From NCBI GenBank assembly GCA_963767635.1, contig CAVYEM010000001.1:2046001-2110000 (forward strand): a stretch of 64,000 bases of DNA, given 5' to 3'. Within the stretch, counting starts at the first letter, position 1; each line of letters begins with the position of its first letter. The DNA comes from CAVYEM01 sp963767635 (GTDB taxonomy: Bacteria > Vulcanimicrobiota > Vulcanimicrobiia > Vulcanimicrobiales > Vulcanimicrobiaceae). Of the stretch, positions 7,423 to 16,570 are shown in pieces. The notes under the pieces were generated by a model. That model saw nothing but the letters and a program-made list of their open reading frames with translations. It was not told where the DNA came from and did not search any database. Position numbers and translations under genes: made by a program.

Positions 7423-9302
7423 GTGCGTCTTGCGTCGTATTCTCATCTTCGCTTGGCCGCCATTGCGGCGGCACTTGGTATCGCCTTAAGCGCATGCGGC
7501 GGCGGAGGCGGCGGCGGTTCGGCAACACCTCCGGCAGGCGGGATGCTTCCGCAAACGGGCGGCCGCGAGGCTGCAGCACGCACGGGCGGCGGCATCCGCA
7601 GCGGCATGCTGCGCATAGCGAAGAACGACTCGACGCCGAACAGCGCGCGAACGGCTCGGACCCGTCAGTCGAAGTAGGAACCTCGCAGCCGGCGACAGCC
7701 GAGCCTCCCGTTGCCAGGCCTGACGAACGGCCATGCATCGTGCAGTTGTTTTCGAATTACCTCTTCACCAACTTCACCTCACCCACGTTTGCGTACGCGC
7801 CCCCGTCCGGGTGTCCGGGACCGTGGGCGAAGGTCGTGCTGGATGCGAATTTCAACGTCACGGCGGGGCGCCAATTCGACCGCACCGCGTCGATCTGGAT
7901 TGCAGGGACGAACGTGTACTTCGGCACGACGGCGGAACCGTCCGCGAGCGTCAGCCCATCGTGGCACATCGAACGCGACATCACCGACTTGAGCGCAATT
8001 TTGAAATCGCCGTCCACCGGTGAAGTCGTCCTCGGAAACATCGTGAACAGCACGTACACCGGCATTATCTCCGCGAGCAGCAAGCTGGAGTTTTATCCCG
8101 CGAGCCGGCGTTATCCGGCTCGCACCGTCGCGGACGCGGTGTATCGGCTCTCCGGCGGGCCCCTTGGCGACAATCAATACATCAGCAGTCAGCAGCAGCC
8201 GCTCACGGCAACATACACGTTCCCGAGAAATGTTCGCGCGGCGTATCTGGACGTCTACCTGCAATCACAAGGGGGCGACGAATTTTGGTACACCTGCTTT
8301 CCGAACGATCTCGCGCAGCAAATTCCGAATTGCGGCAACACCGCGTTTCGCGAAGGGGACGTTGCCGTCGACGGTCAGCCGGCGGGCGTGTCTCCGGTCT
8401 ATCCGTGGATTTATACGGGCGGCATCGATCCGTATCTGTGGCGCCCCATTCCGGGTGTCGAAACGTTCGACTTCCATCCCTATCGCGTGAACTTGACGCC
8501 GTTCGCCGGCGTGCTCAGCGATGGCCGGCCGCACACCATAACGGTCAACGTCTTTCAGAACGGCAACTATTTTGCGGCGAACGCCGCGCTGCTGGCATAC
8601 CTGGACCACGGCGCGACGCAAGTCACCGGCGGTATCATTTCAAACAGCACCTCACTCTATCCCAGCCCGAACGTCACCGAACACGTGACGTTCAACTCAT
8701 CGGGCTTGGGAACGGGACCGGTTAGCGTAACCTCGGTGCATCCGGTAGACATTTCCGGCTACGTCGATACGTCCCGCGGCCGGGTCGTGACGCGGGTGCG
8801 TCAGCGAATTGCCTTCAGCAACGTGCAGCAGATTTCGGCCAATACGGCGGGCACCGTGTTCGATCAGAACATCAAACAGCAGACGGATATCGTTTCCGAC
8901 ACGATGACCATGGCCCGCTACATGCACCGCGACGTTCGCGAAGAGCAGCACTGGCCGCTCGCGGTTCTGTATGACTTCACGGCCAATCCGGACGGCAGCG
9001 CCGTGCAAAAAGCGGCGGTGAAGCAAGGCAAGATCGTGATTCGTATAGCGAACGGCGATCGCGACGACAGCGACGATCGCGGCGAATGGGAAGGCGGCGG
9101 CTTCCGATCCTTCCTTTCCAACGTCGTGCAGTCCAGCGACACGCTCACGTTCCCGGCAACCGGCGGCGACACGCCTTCAAACGGGCAGAGCAGCCAAATC
9201 TACATCACGGGCAACAATCGCGGCTATTGCTATGCGAAGACGATCGTTTCGCGCAATTACGTCCTGATCGGACAGTTTGGAGGGTCCTGCTCGGGTATTT
9301 AG
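7423..9302 (+). pseudogene. PNGase A-like (peptide-N-glycosidase A family) lipoprotein gene, frameshifted
   Basis: The GTG at 7423 opens a lipoprotein signal: a hydrophobic core, then LSAC with a run of glycines after the Cys. That frame stops at 7677. The conserved body is in another frame: NYLFTNFTSPTFAY, GRQFDRTASIWI, TTAEPSA, HIERDITDLSA, and LGNIVNSTYTG match the peptide-N4-asparagine amidase A family, continuing to TAG at 9300-9302. The join needs one base added or two removed, somewhere around 7560-7670. Family members release N-linked glycans from glycoproteins. With the frame repaired it would be a surface lipoprotein of about 625 residues. Either a sequence error or a true frameshift. 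Confidence 0.7.
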
Positions 9303-9312
9303 GGGAATGTTT

Positions 9313-9785
9313 TGTCACCCTGAGGGAAATTGTCACCCTGAGCCTGTCGAAGGGCAGGCTGACGTCAACTTGTCACCCTGAGCCTGTCGAAGGGCAGCTC
9401 GACGCCCAACTTGTCACCCTGAGCCTGTCGAAGGGCAGTCGACGCCCAACTTGTCACCCTGAGCCTGTCGAAGGGCTGACGGAAATTGTCACCCTGAGCC
9501 TGTCGAAGGGCAGCTGACGCCCAACTTGTCACCCTGAGCTTGTCGAAGGGCAGCTGACGCCCAACTTGTCACCCTGAGCCTGTCGAAGGGCTGACGCAAC
9601 TTGTCACCCTGAGCCTGTCGAAGGGCGGCTGACGCCCAACTTGTCACCCTGAGCCTGTCGAAGGGCAGCTGACGCCCAACTTGTCACCCTGAGCTTGTCG
9701 AAGGGCAGCTGACGCCCAACTTGTCACCCTGAGCCTGTCGAAGGGCAGCTGACGCCCAACTTGTCACCCTGAGCTTGTCGAAGGG
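9313..9785. repeat. Tandem array of 13 REP-like repeats, 40-bp (some 35-bp) period
   Basis: The core tgtcaccctgagcctgtc followed by gaagggc recurs at 9313 (truncated), 9331, 9371, 9412, 9452, 9487, 9527, 9567, 9602, 9642, 9682, 9722 and 9762. Between cores lies cagctgacgcccaact or a shortened form of it, giving periods of 40 or 35. Copies alternate between gagcctg and gagcttg variants. The core is a weak palindrome (CCCT...AGGG). The last copy ends at the stop codon of the stress-protein gene and the first starts just after the PNGase A-like stop, so the array fills the convergent intergenic space. Spacers are not unique, so it is not CRISPR. Confidence 0.93.
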
Positions 9786-10232
9786 TCACTGCGCGCCGAC
9801 GTAGCGCACGATGAGCACCGGCGCCGTCGCGGTACGCAGGACGCCCTCCGCAACGCTTCCGAGGAACATTCGCGACAAACCGCTGCGGCCGTGGCTACCC
9901 ATTACTATGAGATCTGCCTCGCTTGATGCGGCCCCCGCAACGATCTCATCTGCCGGCGGACCTTCACGCACGATAGAATCGGCGCGCACCTGTCCTGCTA
10001 CGCTCGCGGCCGCGTTCTCCACCAACTTCTTTGCTTCCGCGCGCAGATTGTCATACAAGCCGCCGATCATCTCCGGCGTCCCGAACGCCATCGCATAGCC
10101 CGGTTTGGTTGGCTCAAGAACGGTGCAGATCAGCAAGGCCGCCTGCTGCTCTTGCGCAAGGCTCGCAGCGAGATTCAGCGCTTGCCGCGAGCAATCCGAA
10201 CCGTCAATCGGCACGAAAATCTTCTTGAACAT
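9786..10232 (-). CDS. Universal stress protein (UspA family)
   Basis: 148 residues, a single Usp domain. The start FKKIFVPIDGSDCSRQAL and the nucleotide-binding motif MGSHGRSGLSRMFLGSVAEGVL (G-2x-G-9x-G-S/T type) indicate the ATP-binding subclass. Cytoplasmic. Its stop codon directly abuts the last unit of the tandem repeat. The upstream 324 bases hold its promoter and no gene I can support. The specific stress it answers cannot be read from sequence. Confidence 0.92.
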   Translation of the reverse strand: MFKKIFVPIDGSDCSRQALNLAASLAQEQQAALLICTVLEPTKPGYAMAFGTPEMIGGLYDNLRAEAKKLVENAAASVAGQVRADSIVREGPPADEIVAGAASSEADLIVMGSHGRSGLSRMFLGSVAEGVLRTATAPVLIVRYVGAQ

Positions 10233-10556
10233 TGTAAAGCCGGCTCCTCATTAGCATTCCGGTGTCGCGGTCTCGTTCGTTCCCTGGATCGTTAAGAGCT
10301 GGATAGGCTCGCCCGGTGGCGCTACGTCGATGTCGATAGCATATCCGTTCTCCACGGTGCAGTCCAAGCAATTTTTTCAAGGGGAGCGGGGTCAATCGAC
10401 GAAGGAGTCTTCGGTTGAACGTTCTTCAATGGCGATTCCTTTCGGATCGGTTCCAACGAGTCCGCAGAGCTCGCAACAATGACGGCGCCGATCCAGCGGG
10501 CATTGATCCAAGACCTTTAAAGCCACGTCCAAAATAATCTACTACTATTAGCGCTA
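10233..10556. other. Intergenic stretch without a supported gene
   Basis: 324 bases between the universal stress protein start and the left end of the IS3-type element. Short open frames are present, but none shows conserved motifs or a good ribosome-binding site. It presumably carries the stress-protein promoter. I see no RNA gene or clear palindrome here. Confidence 0.5.
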
Positions 10557-10596
10557 TGGAGCTGATCCGCTTTCGTGGACTGTTGCAGGTTAGACA

Positions 10597-11555
10597 TCAG
10601 GCGGCTTGACTCATCCGATTCCAGTACGCTTGTTCGAACTGCATCGGCGAGATATTGCCTATCGACGTATGCCGGCGGCGCGGATTGTACCAGCCCTCGA
10701 TGAATCGAAAGATCGCGATCTCCGCTTCCCGTCGATCTTTGAAGCGGTACTTGACGAGCAGTTCGCACTCAAGCGTCGCGTTGAAGCTCTCACACATAGC
10801 GTTGTCGTAACAATCACCAACGGAGCCCATCGACGGGCGCACGCCGGCTTCTTCGCACCGCTTGCCGAACGCGACAGATGTGTACTGGCAACCTTGGTCT
10901 GAATGATGAATGACGTTCTTGGGTCTGCGGCGGTGGATTGCCATGTTCAGTGCGTCGAGCACGAGTTGAGTTTTCAAGTTGTTGGCCATATGCCAGCCGA
11001 CAACGCGTCGGCTGAACACATCGAGAACAACTGCGAGGAACAAGAAACCGGAATACGTTGGGATATAGGTGATATCGGCGACCCACAGCTCGGTCGGGCG
11101 CGGTTGCGGTAAAGCGACGGTCGACCAGATCCGGCGCCGGCCTGGCATCTTGATCGCGAATCGTTGTTTTATAGCCCTTTCGCCTGCTAGCGCCGACAAC
11201 TTTGCGTTCACGCATCAGCCGCGCTACGCGCTTGTCGCTCACGCGAATGCCTTCGTCGCGCAGATCGCCCTGCAGCCGCACCCGGCCGTACGTGCAGTGC
11301 GATTGCTGGTAGTGCACCTCAATGCGATCGCCAAGCAAAATGTCGGCTTGCTCCCGCTGCGAGGGCGAGCGATCGAGCCACGCATAATACCCGCTCGCGG
11401 GAAACTCCGAGCACGCGGCACAGCGTAGCAACGTCATAATTGGCGTGGTACGACTTCACGAATTCGAACGCTTGTCGGGGATCGAATTGGTCTCCCGAGC
11501 GAACCACGCCGCGGCTTTTGACAAAATTTCGTTTTCGATTGAGAGCCGCTTGCAC
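10597..11555 (-). pseudogene. IS3-family transposase OrfB, broken by two frameshifts
   Basis: The coding sense is continuous only across three frames: AFEFVKSYHANYD..LCRVLGVS, then SGYYAWLDRSPSQREQAD..KRVARLMRERKVVGASRRKGYK, then LWVADITYIPTYSGFLFLAVVLDVFSRR to the end. The catalytic DDE set is present in the last part (VADITYIP, HHSDQGCQYTS, then DNAMCESFNATLE). Each break, near 11396 and near 11090, is repaired by deleting one base, which restores GVSRSGYYAW and DRLWVADITY, the family consensus. As written it cannot produce an active transposase. Boundaries are approximate at the 5' end. Confidence 0.85.
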
Positions 11556-11770
11556 TCACGGCGCAGACGCGAAAGCTCAGCGCGCTCTTCGGTGGTTAGG
11601 CCGTCGCCACGTACGCCGGCGTCAACATCGGCTTGTTTAACCCAGTTGCGAACCGTTTGGCGTGCAAGGCCGAATTCGTGCGCGAGATCGTCAAGGCTGC
11701 GGCCGGTTCGAGCCAGGTTGACGACCTTCTGCCGGAAATCCGGCGGATAGGACCGGGGGTGTTTTCGCAT
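11456..11770 (-). CDS. IS3-family transposase OrfA
   Basis: 104 residues from the ATG at 11768-11770; a longer reading would run into the terminal repeat. The start RKHPRSYPPDFRQKVV and the helix-turn-helix segment SLDDLAHEFGLARQTVRNWVKQ are typical of OrfA, which binds the element's ends. A leucine-zipper-like helix follows (ELSRLRRECKRLSIENEIL). OrfB would normally be made by -1 frameshifting at the end of this gene. OrfA itself is intact. Confidence 0.88.
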   Translation of the reverse strand: MRKHPRSYPPDFRQKVVNLARTGRSLDDLAHEFGLARQTVRNWVKQADVDAGVRGDGLTTEERAELSRLRRECKRLSIENEILSKAAAWFARETNSIPDKRSNS

Positions 11771-11843
11771 TGGATGGACCCCTTCTCGGCTAGGCCGAAA
11801 GTGTCCACCAAACCGGATCAGCTCCACTACGGGGTTAGTAGGC

Positions 11844-12323
11844 GTGTGGTTGAACCGATTGCCGCCGGAGTACCGGCGCCGCTACTATACGAACTTAGCG
11901 TTCATCGCCGGACTCCTGGTCTTCTTTTTCAATATCGGAAGATTAGGATCGCACAATGGACCGCTCGCCGTCATTGGGCTTTTCTGCTTCTTGGTGGTTT
12001 TTTCGTGCGTTTGGCCGCTGGTGCAGATCCTGCGGTACAAGCCGCGGCCGCAACGGGCGGCATTTGTGCTCTATGGCGCGTGGATTGCCGCGTACGGCTA
12101 TGTTGCCGCCGCTTTGTTCGTGGGAGGGCTTCCGGCCTTCGTCGTGGTCTGGCTGCTTGGATTCGTGCTGATGTGCGCTTTCCTTATTATTTACCGCAAG
12201 ATCGTGTTCCCAAATTTTTTCGGCGGCGAATTCCGCAAGCGTTGGCAAACGGTCCGTGAAGCTCAGCGCGCAGATAAAGATGAATTGGACTCAGTGATAA
12301 GCTCTATTCGGCCACGTGGATGA
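11844..12323 (+). CDS. Membrane protein of unknown function
   Basis: 159 residues from a GTG start. Four hydrophobic helices (about residues 16-32, 41-59, 74-92 and 98-116) come first, then a basic, hydrophilic C-terminal tail with REAQRADKDELDSVISS. No recognised family. The GTG lies only 18 bases after the IS3 right end, so its native upstream region has been displaced. An unbroken frame and plausible hydropathy support it as a real gene, though it may no longer be expressed normally. Confidence 0.5.
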   Translation: MWLNRLPPEYRRRYYTNLAFIAGLLVFFFNIGRLGSHNGPLAVIGLFCFLVVFSCVWPLVQILRYKPRPQRAAFVLYGAWIAAYGYVAAALFVGGLPAFVVVWLLGFVLMCAFLIIYRKIVFPNFFGGEFRKRWQTVREAQRADKDELDSVISSIRPRG

Positions 12324-12429
12324 TGCGATTCCCTAGCCGGCGTGAACAGCATTCTTTCGAATCCAATCAGCGAGATCGTCATCGGGTAGATCTCCGGCTG
12401 CTACACCGCGCACAGTACGCAGCATGTCT

Positions 12430-12737
12430 TCATCGCTCCGTTCACCGCCGTCTCGCGCGCTCCGCTGACAAAACTGCAAGCGTATAAGAAACGTATGGGC
12501 TGGAACTTTCCGTGGGCATCGTCGTCCGAGAACGACTTCAACTTCGAATTCAACGTCTCATACACCGAGGAGCAAGAGCGCAAAGGGGCGTCGTGTACAA
12601 CTTCCGGAACGCGGAAGCGCAGCCGGCGGCCGAGGATGACACGGAAAACGAACACCGGTGGTCGACGTCGTTTACCACACGTACTCCGCGTACGCGCGCG
12701 GCCTCGACGGTTTATGGAACATGACGGCATGCCGTAA
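12430..12737 (+). pseudogene. DUF899-family gene remnant
   Basis: Pieces of a DUF899 (thioredoxin-fold, dithiol-like) protein can be read across three frames: IAPFTAVSRAPLTKLQAYKKRMGWNFPWASS, then GVVYNF, then VVYHTYSAYARGLDGLW. The AVSRAPL, KRMGW.FPW and TYSAYARGLD motifs are diagnostic. The N-terminal third and the C-terminal end (normally LDL.P.GR) are missing, and at least two frame changes of the same sense occur. The bases from 12324 to 12430 hold no recognisable gene. This is a genuine remnant rather than a single sequence error, since both ends are lost. Confidence 0.75.
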
Positions 12738-12783
12738 CGCAAAGACCGGGGCAGCGCTGCTGGTTTTTGGGTATGCGCTTCCC

Positions 12784-13187
12784 ATGGAAATTCAACGTGC
12801 CGGATCGCAGCCGTCAACGAAGGGCCCAGAACAATTTTTCACCGGAACGGCACGCATCGATCCACTCTTCGACCGGGACGATCCGGCGCGTGCATCGGGA
12901 GTCTCGTGACGTTTGAGCCCTGCGCTCGTACGGCCTGGCACACACATCCGCTCGGACAAACGCTGATCGTTACATCGGGGTGCGGACTTCACCAACGCTG
13001 GGGCGGCCCCATCGAAGAAATTCGTCCGGGCGACGTCGTGTTGGTTGGCCCGCGTGAGAAGCATTGGCACGGCGCGACGCGCTCAACCGCAATGAGCCAC
13101 ATCGCGATACAAGAAAAATTGGACGGCAAACCGGTCGACTGGCTTGAGAAGGTCACCGATGACCAGTATGGTGGTCAACAAAAATGA
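12784..13187 (+). pseudogene. Cupin-domain protein gene, frameshifted
   Basis: The ATG at 12784 starts EIQRAGSQPSTKGPEQFFTGTARIDPLF..RASGVS and stops at 12909. The next frame continues VTFEPCARTAWHTHPLGQTLIVTSGCG, EEIRPGDVV, EKHWHGATRSTAMSHIAIQE to a TGA at 13185-13187. Together they match a small cupin (quercetin-dioxygenase-like, carboxymuconolactone-associated type) whose HTH..Q and H.HGA metal motifs are intact. One added base near 12912 restores ASGVSVTFEP. Its stop overlaps the alcohol dehydrogenase ATG (ATGA), an arrangement common for this gene pair. A GTG at 12906 could start a truncated 93-residue product. Confidence 0.75.
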
Positions 13188-14311
13188 AAGCAACGGTGTA
13201 TCACGGCGCGCGTGATCTGCGCGTCGAAAACGTTCCCGAACCAGGCATCCGCGATTCGCAAGATGCGATCGTTCGCATCACACGCGCAGCGATCTGCGGG
13301 TCGGACCTCTGGTTCTACCGTGGCATTACGGAGTTGGAAGCCGGCGCTCGCACGGGCCACGAATTCGTCGGCATCATCGAAGACCTCGGCAGCGACGTGC
13401 GGATAGTTCACCGCGGCGATGCGGTCATCGCGCCATTCGCATGGAGCGACGGCACTTGCGAATTCTGCCATGCGGGCTTGCAGACATCGTGCGTCCACGT
13501 TGGTTTCTTCGGCGGCGAAAACGGGGGCCAAGCCGAGGTCGTGCGCGTACCATACGCCAATGGCACGCTCGTCAAAATGCCGGACGCCATCGCAGAGAAC
13601 GGCCACAAGCTGGATGCAAGCGTCACGCTCTGCGACGTCATGGGCACCGGTCACTATGGGGTCGTTGCGGCCGAAACGAAGCGTGGTTCAGCAGTCGTCG
13701 TCGTAGGTGACGGCGCCGTGGGTTTGTGTGCAGTGCTCTCAGCGGCGAAAGTTGTCGGCGCCGAGCGCATCATCGCCGTAGGGCACAACGTCAAGCGCCT
13801 GGAGCTGGCAAAGCGCTTCGGTGCTACCGACACGCTGAACTCGCACGATGCGGGCGTGCAGGAACAGATCGTGGAAATGACGCGCGGCGGCGCTCCGCAC
13901 ATTGTGGAAGCCGTCGGAAACCAAGAAAGCATGGACCTCGCGATCAATGTGGCCCGTCCGGGCGGCACCGTAAGCTTTGTCGGCGTACCGCACAACGTCA
14001 AGACCGTTCCCATTGAAACGATGTTCTACAATCACGTAACGCTGCGTGGCGGCCCCGCGCCGGTGCGCGCCTATCTTCCGGAACTCACCGAGAGGCTCGG
14101 CGCCGGCCGCATCGATCCGTCACCGGTTTTTGATTTATCGCTCGGACTGGCCGATGTGGCAGAAGGATACGCAGCGATGGACGAGCGCAAGGGCGATCAA
14201 AGTTCTGCTAACCGTCTCATAGATGCGCAACAAGTAGCGCACCGCGGACATCAACGCATCGCCGAGTCCTGTGTAGAAAATCAAATAAGGATATGCGCCA
14301 AAATGGAGTGA
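13184..14311 (+). CDS. Zinc-dependent alcohol dehydrogenase-family oxidoreductase (C-terminus probably frameshifted)
   Basis: An MDR-type dehydrogenase. The catalytic zinc region is AAICGSDLWFYRG and GHEFVGIIE; the structural cysteines are in GTCEFCHAGLQTSC; the NAD(P) Rossmann motif is VVGDGAVGLCAVLSA near residue 170. The body is intact to about residue 335 (VAEGYAAMDERK). After that the written frame runs on to 14311 with no family resemblance. Removing one G of the ggg at 14191-14193 instead gives AIKVLLTVS and a stop at 14220-14222, the normal ending. Substrate unknown. Translationally coupled to the upstream cupin through ATGA. Confidence 0.85.
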   Translation: MKATVYHGARDLRVENVPEPGIRDSQDAIVRITRAAICGSDLWFYRGITELEAGARTGHEFVGIIEDLGSDVRIVHRGDAVIAPFAWSDGTCEFCHAGLQTSCVHVGFFGGENGGQAEVVRVPYANGTLVKMPDAIAENGHKLDASVTLCDVMGTGHYGVVAAETKRGSAVVVVGDGAVGLCAVLSAAKVVGAERIIAVGHNVKRLELAKRFGATDTLNSHDAGVQEQIVEMTRGGAPHIVEAVGNQESMDLAINVARPGGTVSFVGVPHNVKTVPIETMFYNHVTLRGGPAPVRAYLPELTERLGAGRIDPSPVFDLSLGLADVAEGYAAMDERKGDQSSANRLIDAQQVAHRGHQRIAESCVENQIRICAKME

Positions 14312-14333
14312 GGGGGCACCTTCAAGCTGGAAC

Positions 14334-14918
14334 CTAATATACGAAAGGAAGAAATCTCTTCGTGCGCTGCATGTAGCGCAGATAGGAGCCGCCGGTTACG
14401 GCGACAAGCGCGCGTTCCTCGACTTTGGCGCGATAGACGAAAGCGACCAACACCATCCCTAATAGCGTTGCAAGGCTTATCCAATTAGCAAGCGCCGATC
14501 CGATCCCAAAGAACATGACCAGAGCAGCGGTGTACGAAGGGTGCCGAACGTACCGGTACGCGCCACGCTCGATAACAGCGTGATATGGCCTAACGATTAC
14601 GGTGCCTGTGAAGCTCGATCCCAAAATACGCCTGCAATGGAGGCGTAGTAAACTGCCAACGATCAACGCGACAACGCCTACCCAAAAGAATACCATCGGG
14701 GCCGGCAGTACGCCAGACGGTAAAGTTGATGCTATCGCGAATGCGATACCCATTCCGAGGACCTGAACGAGCATGAGCACAATCTTTGAATAAGCATCTT
14801 GCGAGGTTACCCAGCCTTCATTACGTCTGGCAGCAATTCGAGACTCCGGCAGGAAAACCCATGCGAATGCTGCCCCAAAAATGAGATCGTACGGCCAGGT
14901 AAACACGAGATGCTGCAT
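14334..14918 (-). CDS. Isoprenylcysteine carboxyl methyltransferase (ICMT)-family membrane protein
   Basis: 194 residues with four to five membrane helices, a GSLLRLHCRRILGSSFTG segment, and the hallmark RYVRHPSYTAAL motif near residue 130. A C-terminal EER..G..Y..Y cluster follows (VEERALVAVTGGSYLRYM). These define the ICMT/PEMT-type SAM-binding membrane methyltransferases. In bacteria most members have no known substrate and act on lipids or small molecules, so only the family is called. It converges with the alcohol dehydrogenase gene. Confidence 0.8.
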   Translation of the reverse strand: MQHLVFTWPYDLIFGAAFAWVFLPESRIAARRNEGWVTSQDAYSKIVLMLVQVLGMGIAFAIASTLPSGVLPAPMVFFWVGVVALIVGSLLRLHCRRILGSSFTGTVIVRPYHAVIERGAYRYVRHPSYTAALVMFFGIGSALANWISLATLLGMVLVAFVYRAKVEERALVAVTGGSYLRYMQRTKRFLPFVY

Positions 14919-15057
14919 AGTGACTACTCGTCAATAGCACCTTGCACAATGACTTACGCTACCATCTTCTTCGCAAGTGTATCATTCTGCAATCAATGCC
15001 GAAGACGTTAAATAGCGATGGCACATTTCCAACGGCGTGCCTTAGCGCTGTTGCGCG

Positions 15058-15490
15058 TCATCTCTTCGTGCAGGTGGTGTGCTGCGTGACGTTTTTGCCG
15101 TTTGTCGTTGAGTACGTGTACCGGTTACCAAAATTCGTAACGGTGTACGAAGCGCGCGATACCGGATAGAGTTGCGTGAACGTCATCGAATTGCCGTGCG
15201 CCATCCCCTGCGCGGTGCTGTAAGCTTCCGGACGCGTCTGCAGCCTGGTCGATCCATCCTTGACGCTTGGCATCCCAGACGACGACGTGTTCAGTCGGGG
15301 TGCTTCCGTTTTCGGTAATGCGCATCGCGTTGCCGCCGAAGATCGGCGTAAACGTCTGCGTGATCTTGGTGCCGCCTGCATCGCAGGTCCACGTTCCGAT
15401 CCACGGTTTGATTTGGGATGACGGCGAGGTCGCCGCTGCAGCGGGGATGCTGCAGGACAGTGCAAACGCCAAAAAAAGAAAACGTTTCAT
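15058..15490 (-). pseudogene. Secreted protein gene, frameshifted
   Basis: The ATG at 15488-15490 opens a clear signal peptide (RFLFLAFALSC..AAAATS) followed by PWIGTWTCDAGG, FGGNAMRI and VVWDAKRQGWIDQ. Near 15227 the sense passes to the next frame and continues AYSTAQGMAHGNSMTFTQLYP, SYTVTNFGNRYTYS and TTCTKR to a stop at 15058. Removing one base (ggaagct to ggagct on the minus strand) joins them into about 143 residues. The GTWTC...G...F pattern resembles small beta-rich secreted proteins of DUF1579/lipocalin type. No function is assigned. Confidence 0.55.
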
Positions 15491-15996
15491 GGCAGAACCT
15501 CCTTTGTGCTACGCTTTTCTGAGGTACAGCGGACGTTCCACTTGCAACGGCCGTATAGGTCGGGGAGCGTCTTTGGCGCGCCCTATTTTTGTCGGCTTCG
15601 GCTCGTGCGTTCGCCTCGCCTGTTCAGTGAATCGCCGGCGTCGGCAGCCCTTCGCGCACGCGTAAGAGCGGAATGCAAATTTGCCTCCTCGCTAAGGGGC
15701 AGAACTGAGTTGCACAAGCGTATCTTGGTACTAGAGCACAAAGTTGGGGCCTAATGGCGCGCGCGGCCCTCGACCGGTATGCCTAGGAGTATCGCGACGC
15801 CCACACGGTCGCGGTGAAGGCGCAGAGCGGCGAAGCCACGGCCGGTGAAATGTGCGCCGCAATGCTGAAATCCGCGCCCCGTTCGCGGCGACCGTCTTTC
15901 CTGCGCTGACGGCAATTGCCAAGTCGTTGCAAAGCTCGATCGAACCCAACCGGTGGTGCGAGGCGTACACCGAAAGGGCAGGCCAGCCGGTTAGCA
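15491..15996. other. Intergenic stretch without a supported gene
   Basis: About 500 bases. Short open frames exist on both strands (for example 15852-16040 on the plus strand) but none has a ribosome-binding site or a recognisable motif. Since the surroundings contain several broken genes, this may be old coding sequence beyond recognition. It includes the promoter of the secreted-protein gene at its left edge. Confidence 0.4.
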
Positions 15997-16512
15997 ATGC
16001 AGAATGGACGCGAAGCGCTGCGCCTGAAATATTTGCCTGAAGACGTTCGCGTGCTCTTCGTCGGGGAATCGCCGCCTGCCGGCGGCACGTTTTTTTACTC
16101 AAAAGATTCCGGGCTCTACCGCGCGACGAAAGACGCGTTTTTGGCCGCGTTTCCCGGTGCGGATTGCGGTGAAGATTTTCTCGATGCGTTCGCGCGAGCG
16201 GGCTGCTATTTGGAAGACCTCTGCCCTGAGCCGGTCAACCATGCGCCTGCGGCGGAACGATTGCGGCTGCGCCGGGAAAGCGAGCCGCGATTGGCGCAAA
16301 CGTTGAAAGACGTAAGGCCGCGCGCTGCGATCGTGCTCTTGAAAGGCATCACCCCGAACGTTCGGCGCTGCGTTCTGCTCGCCGGTATGCCGGCGCTCGA
16401 GTGCCACGCCGTTACGTATCCGAGCCGCTGGAAGCACCACCGCGAGGCATACCAAATGCAACTGCAATCGATTCTTCGCGGCCTCCGCGAGCGCGGAATA
16501 CTCGGCGCGTGA
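15997..16512 (+). CDS. Uracil-DNA-glycosylase-superfamily-like protein
   Basis: 171 residues from the ATG at 15997; an in-frame ATG 81 bases upstream is less likely. The segment VRVLFVGESPPAGGTFFY near residue 17 resembles the first (water-activating) motif region of the UDG superfamily (GE.P). A second conserved cluster, PSRWKHHREAY near residue 147, lies where the DNA-intercalation loop motif would be. The canonical HPSP motif is not seen, so activity on uracil is doubtful. It probably belongs to the loosely related family that keeps the fold. No partner gene nearby. Confidence 0.5.
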   Translation: MQNGREALRLKYLPEDVRVLFVGESPPAGGTFFYSKDSGLYRATKDAFLAAFPGADCGEDFLDAFARAGCYLEDLCPEPVNHAPAAERLRLRRESEPRLAQTLKDVRPRAAIVLLKGITPNVRRCVLLAGMPALECHAVTYPSRWKHHREAYQMQLQSILRGLRERGILGA

Positions 16513-16570
16513 CCGCCCGTGAAGACAGGGGAGTCGCTCCGCGCGTTCGCGCTAATGCATATCGTCGCGT

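Larger units (their letters stand above)
10557..11826 (-). mobile_element. Degenerate IS3-family insertion sequence
   Basis: The element spans 1270 bp. Its left end (from 10557) starts tggagctgatccg and its right end (to 11826) is the reverse complement, with further matching bases (gtggac) making imperfect inverted repeats of about 26 bp. The trinucleotide cta lies directly outside both ends, a 3-bp target duplication as expected for IS3. Inside, on the minus strand, are orfA (helix-turn-helix) and a broken orfB (DDE integrase). The insertion lies 18 bases upstream of the membrane-protein start at 11844 and may separate that gene from its promoter. Confidence 0.88.

Noticed and set aside
9086..9517. 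Open frame running through the tandem repeat
   Set aside because: Its C-terminal half is the translated repeat (HPEPVEG, LSLSKG), a well-known spurious peptide, and the rest is antisense-frame noise over the PNGase A-like gene.
9313..9785. CRISPR array
   Set aside because: The period is regular, but the sequence between cores is almost identical in every unit (gacgcccaact), so there are no unique spacers. No cas genes are near.
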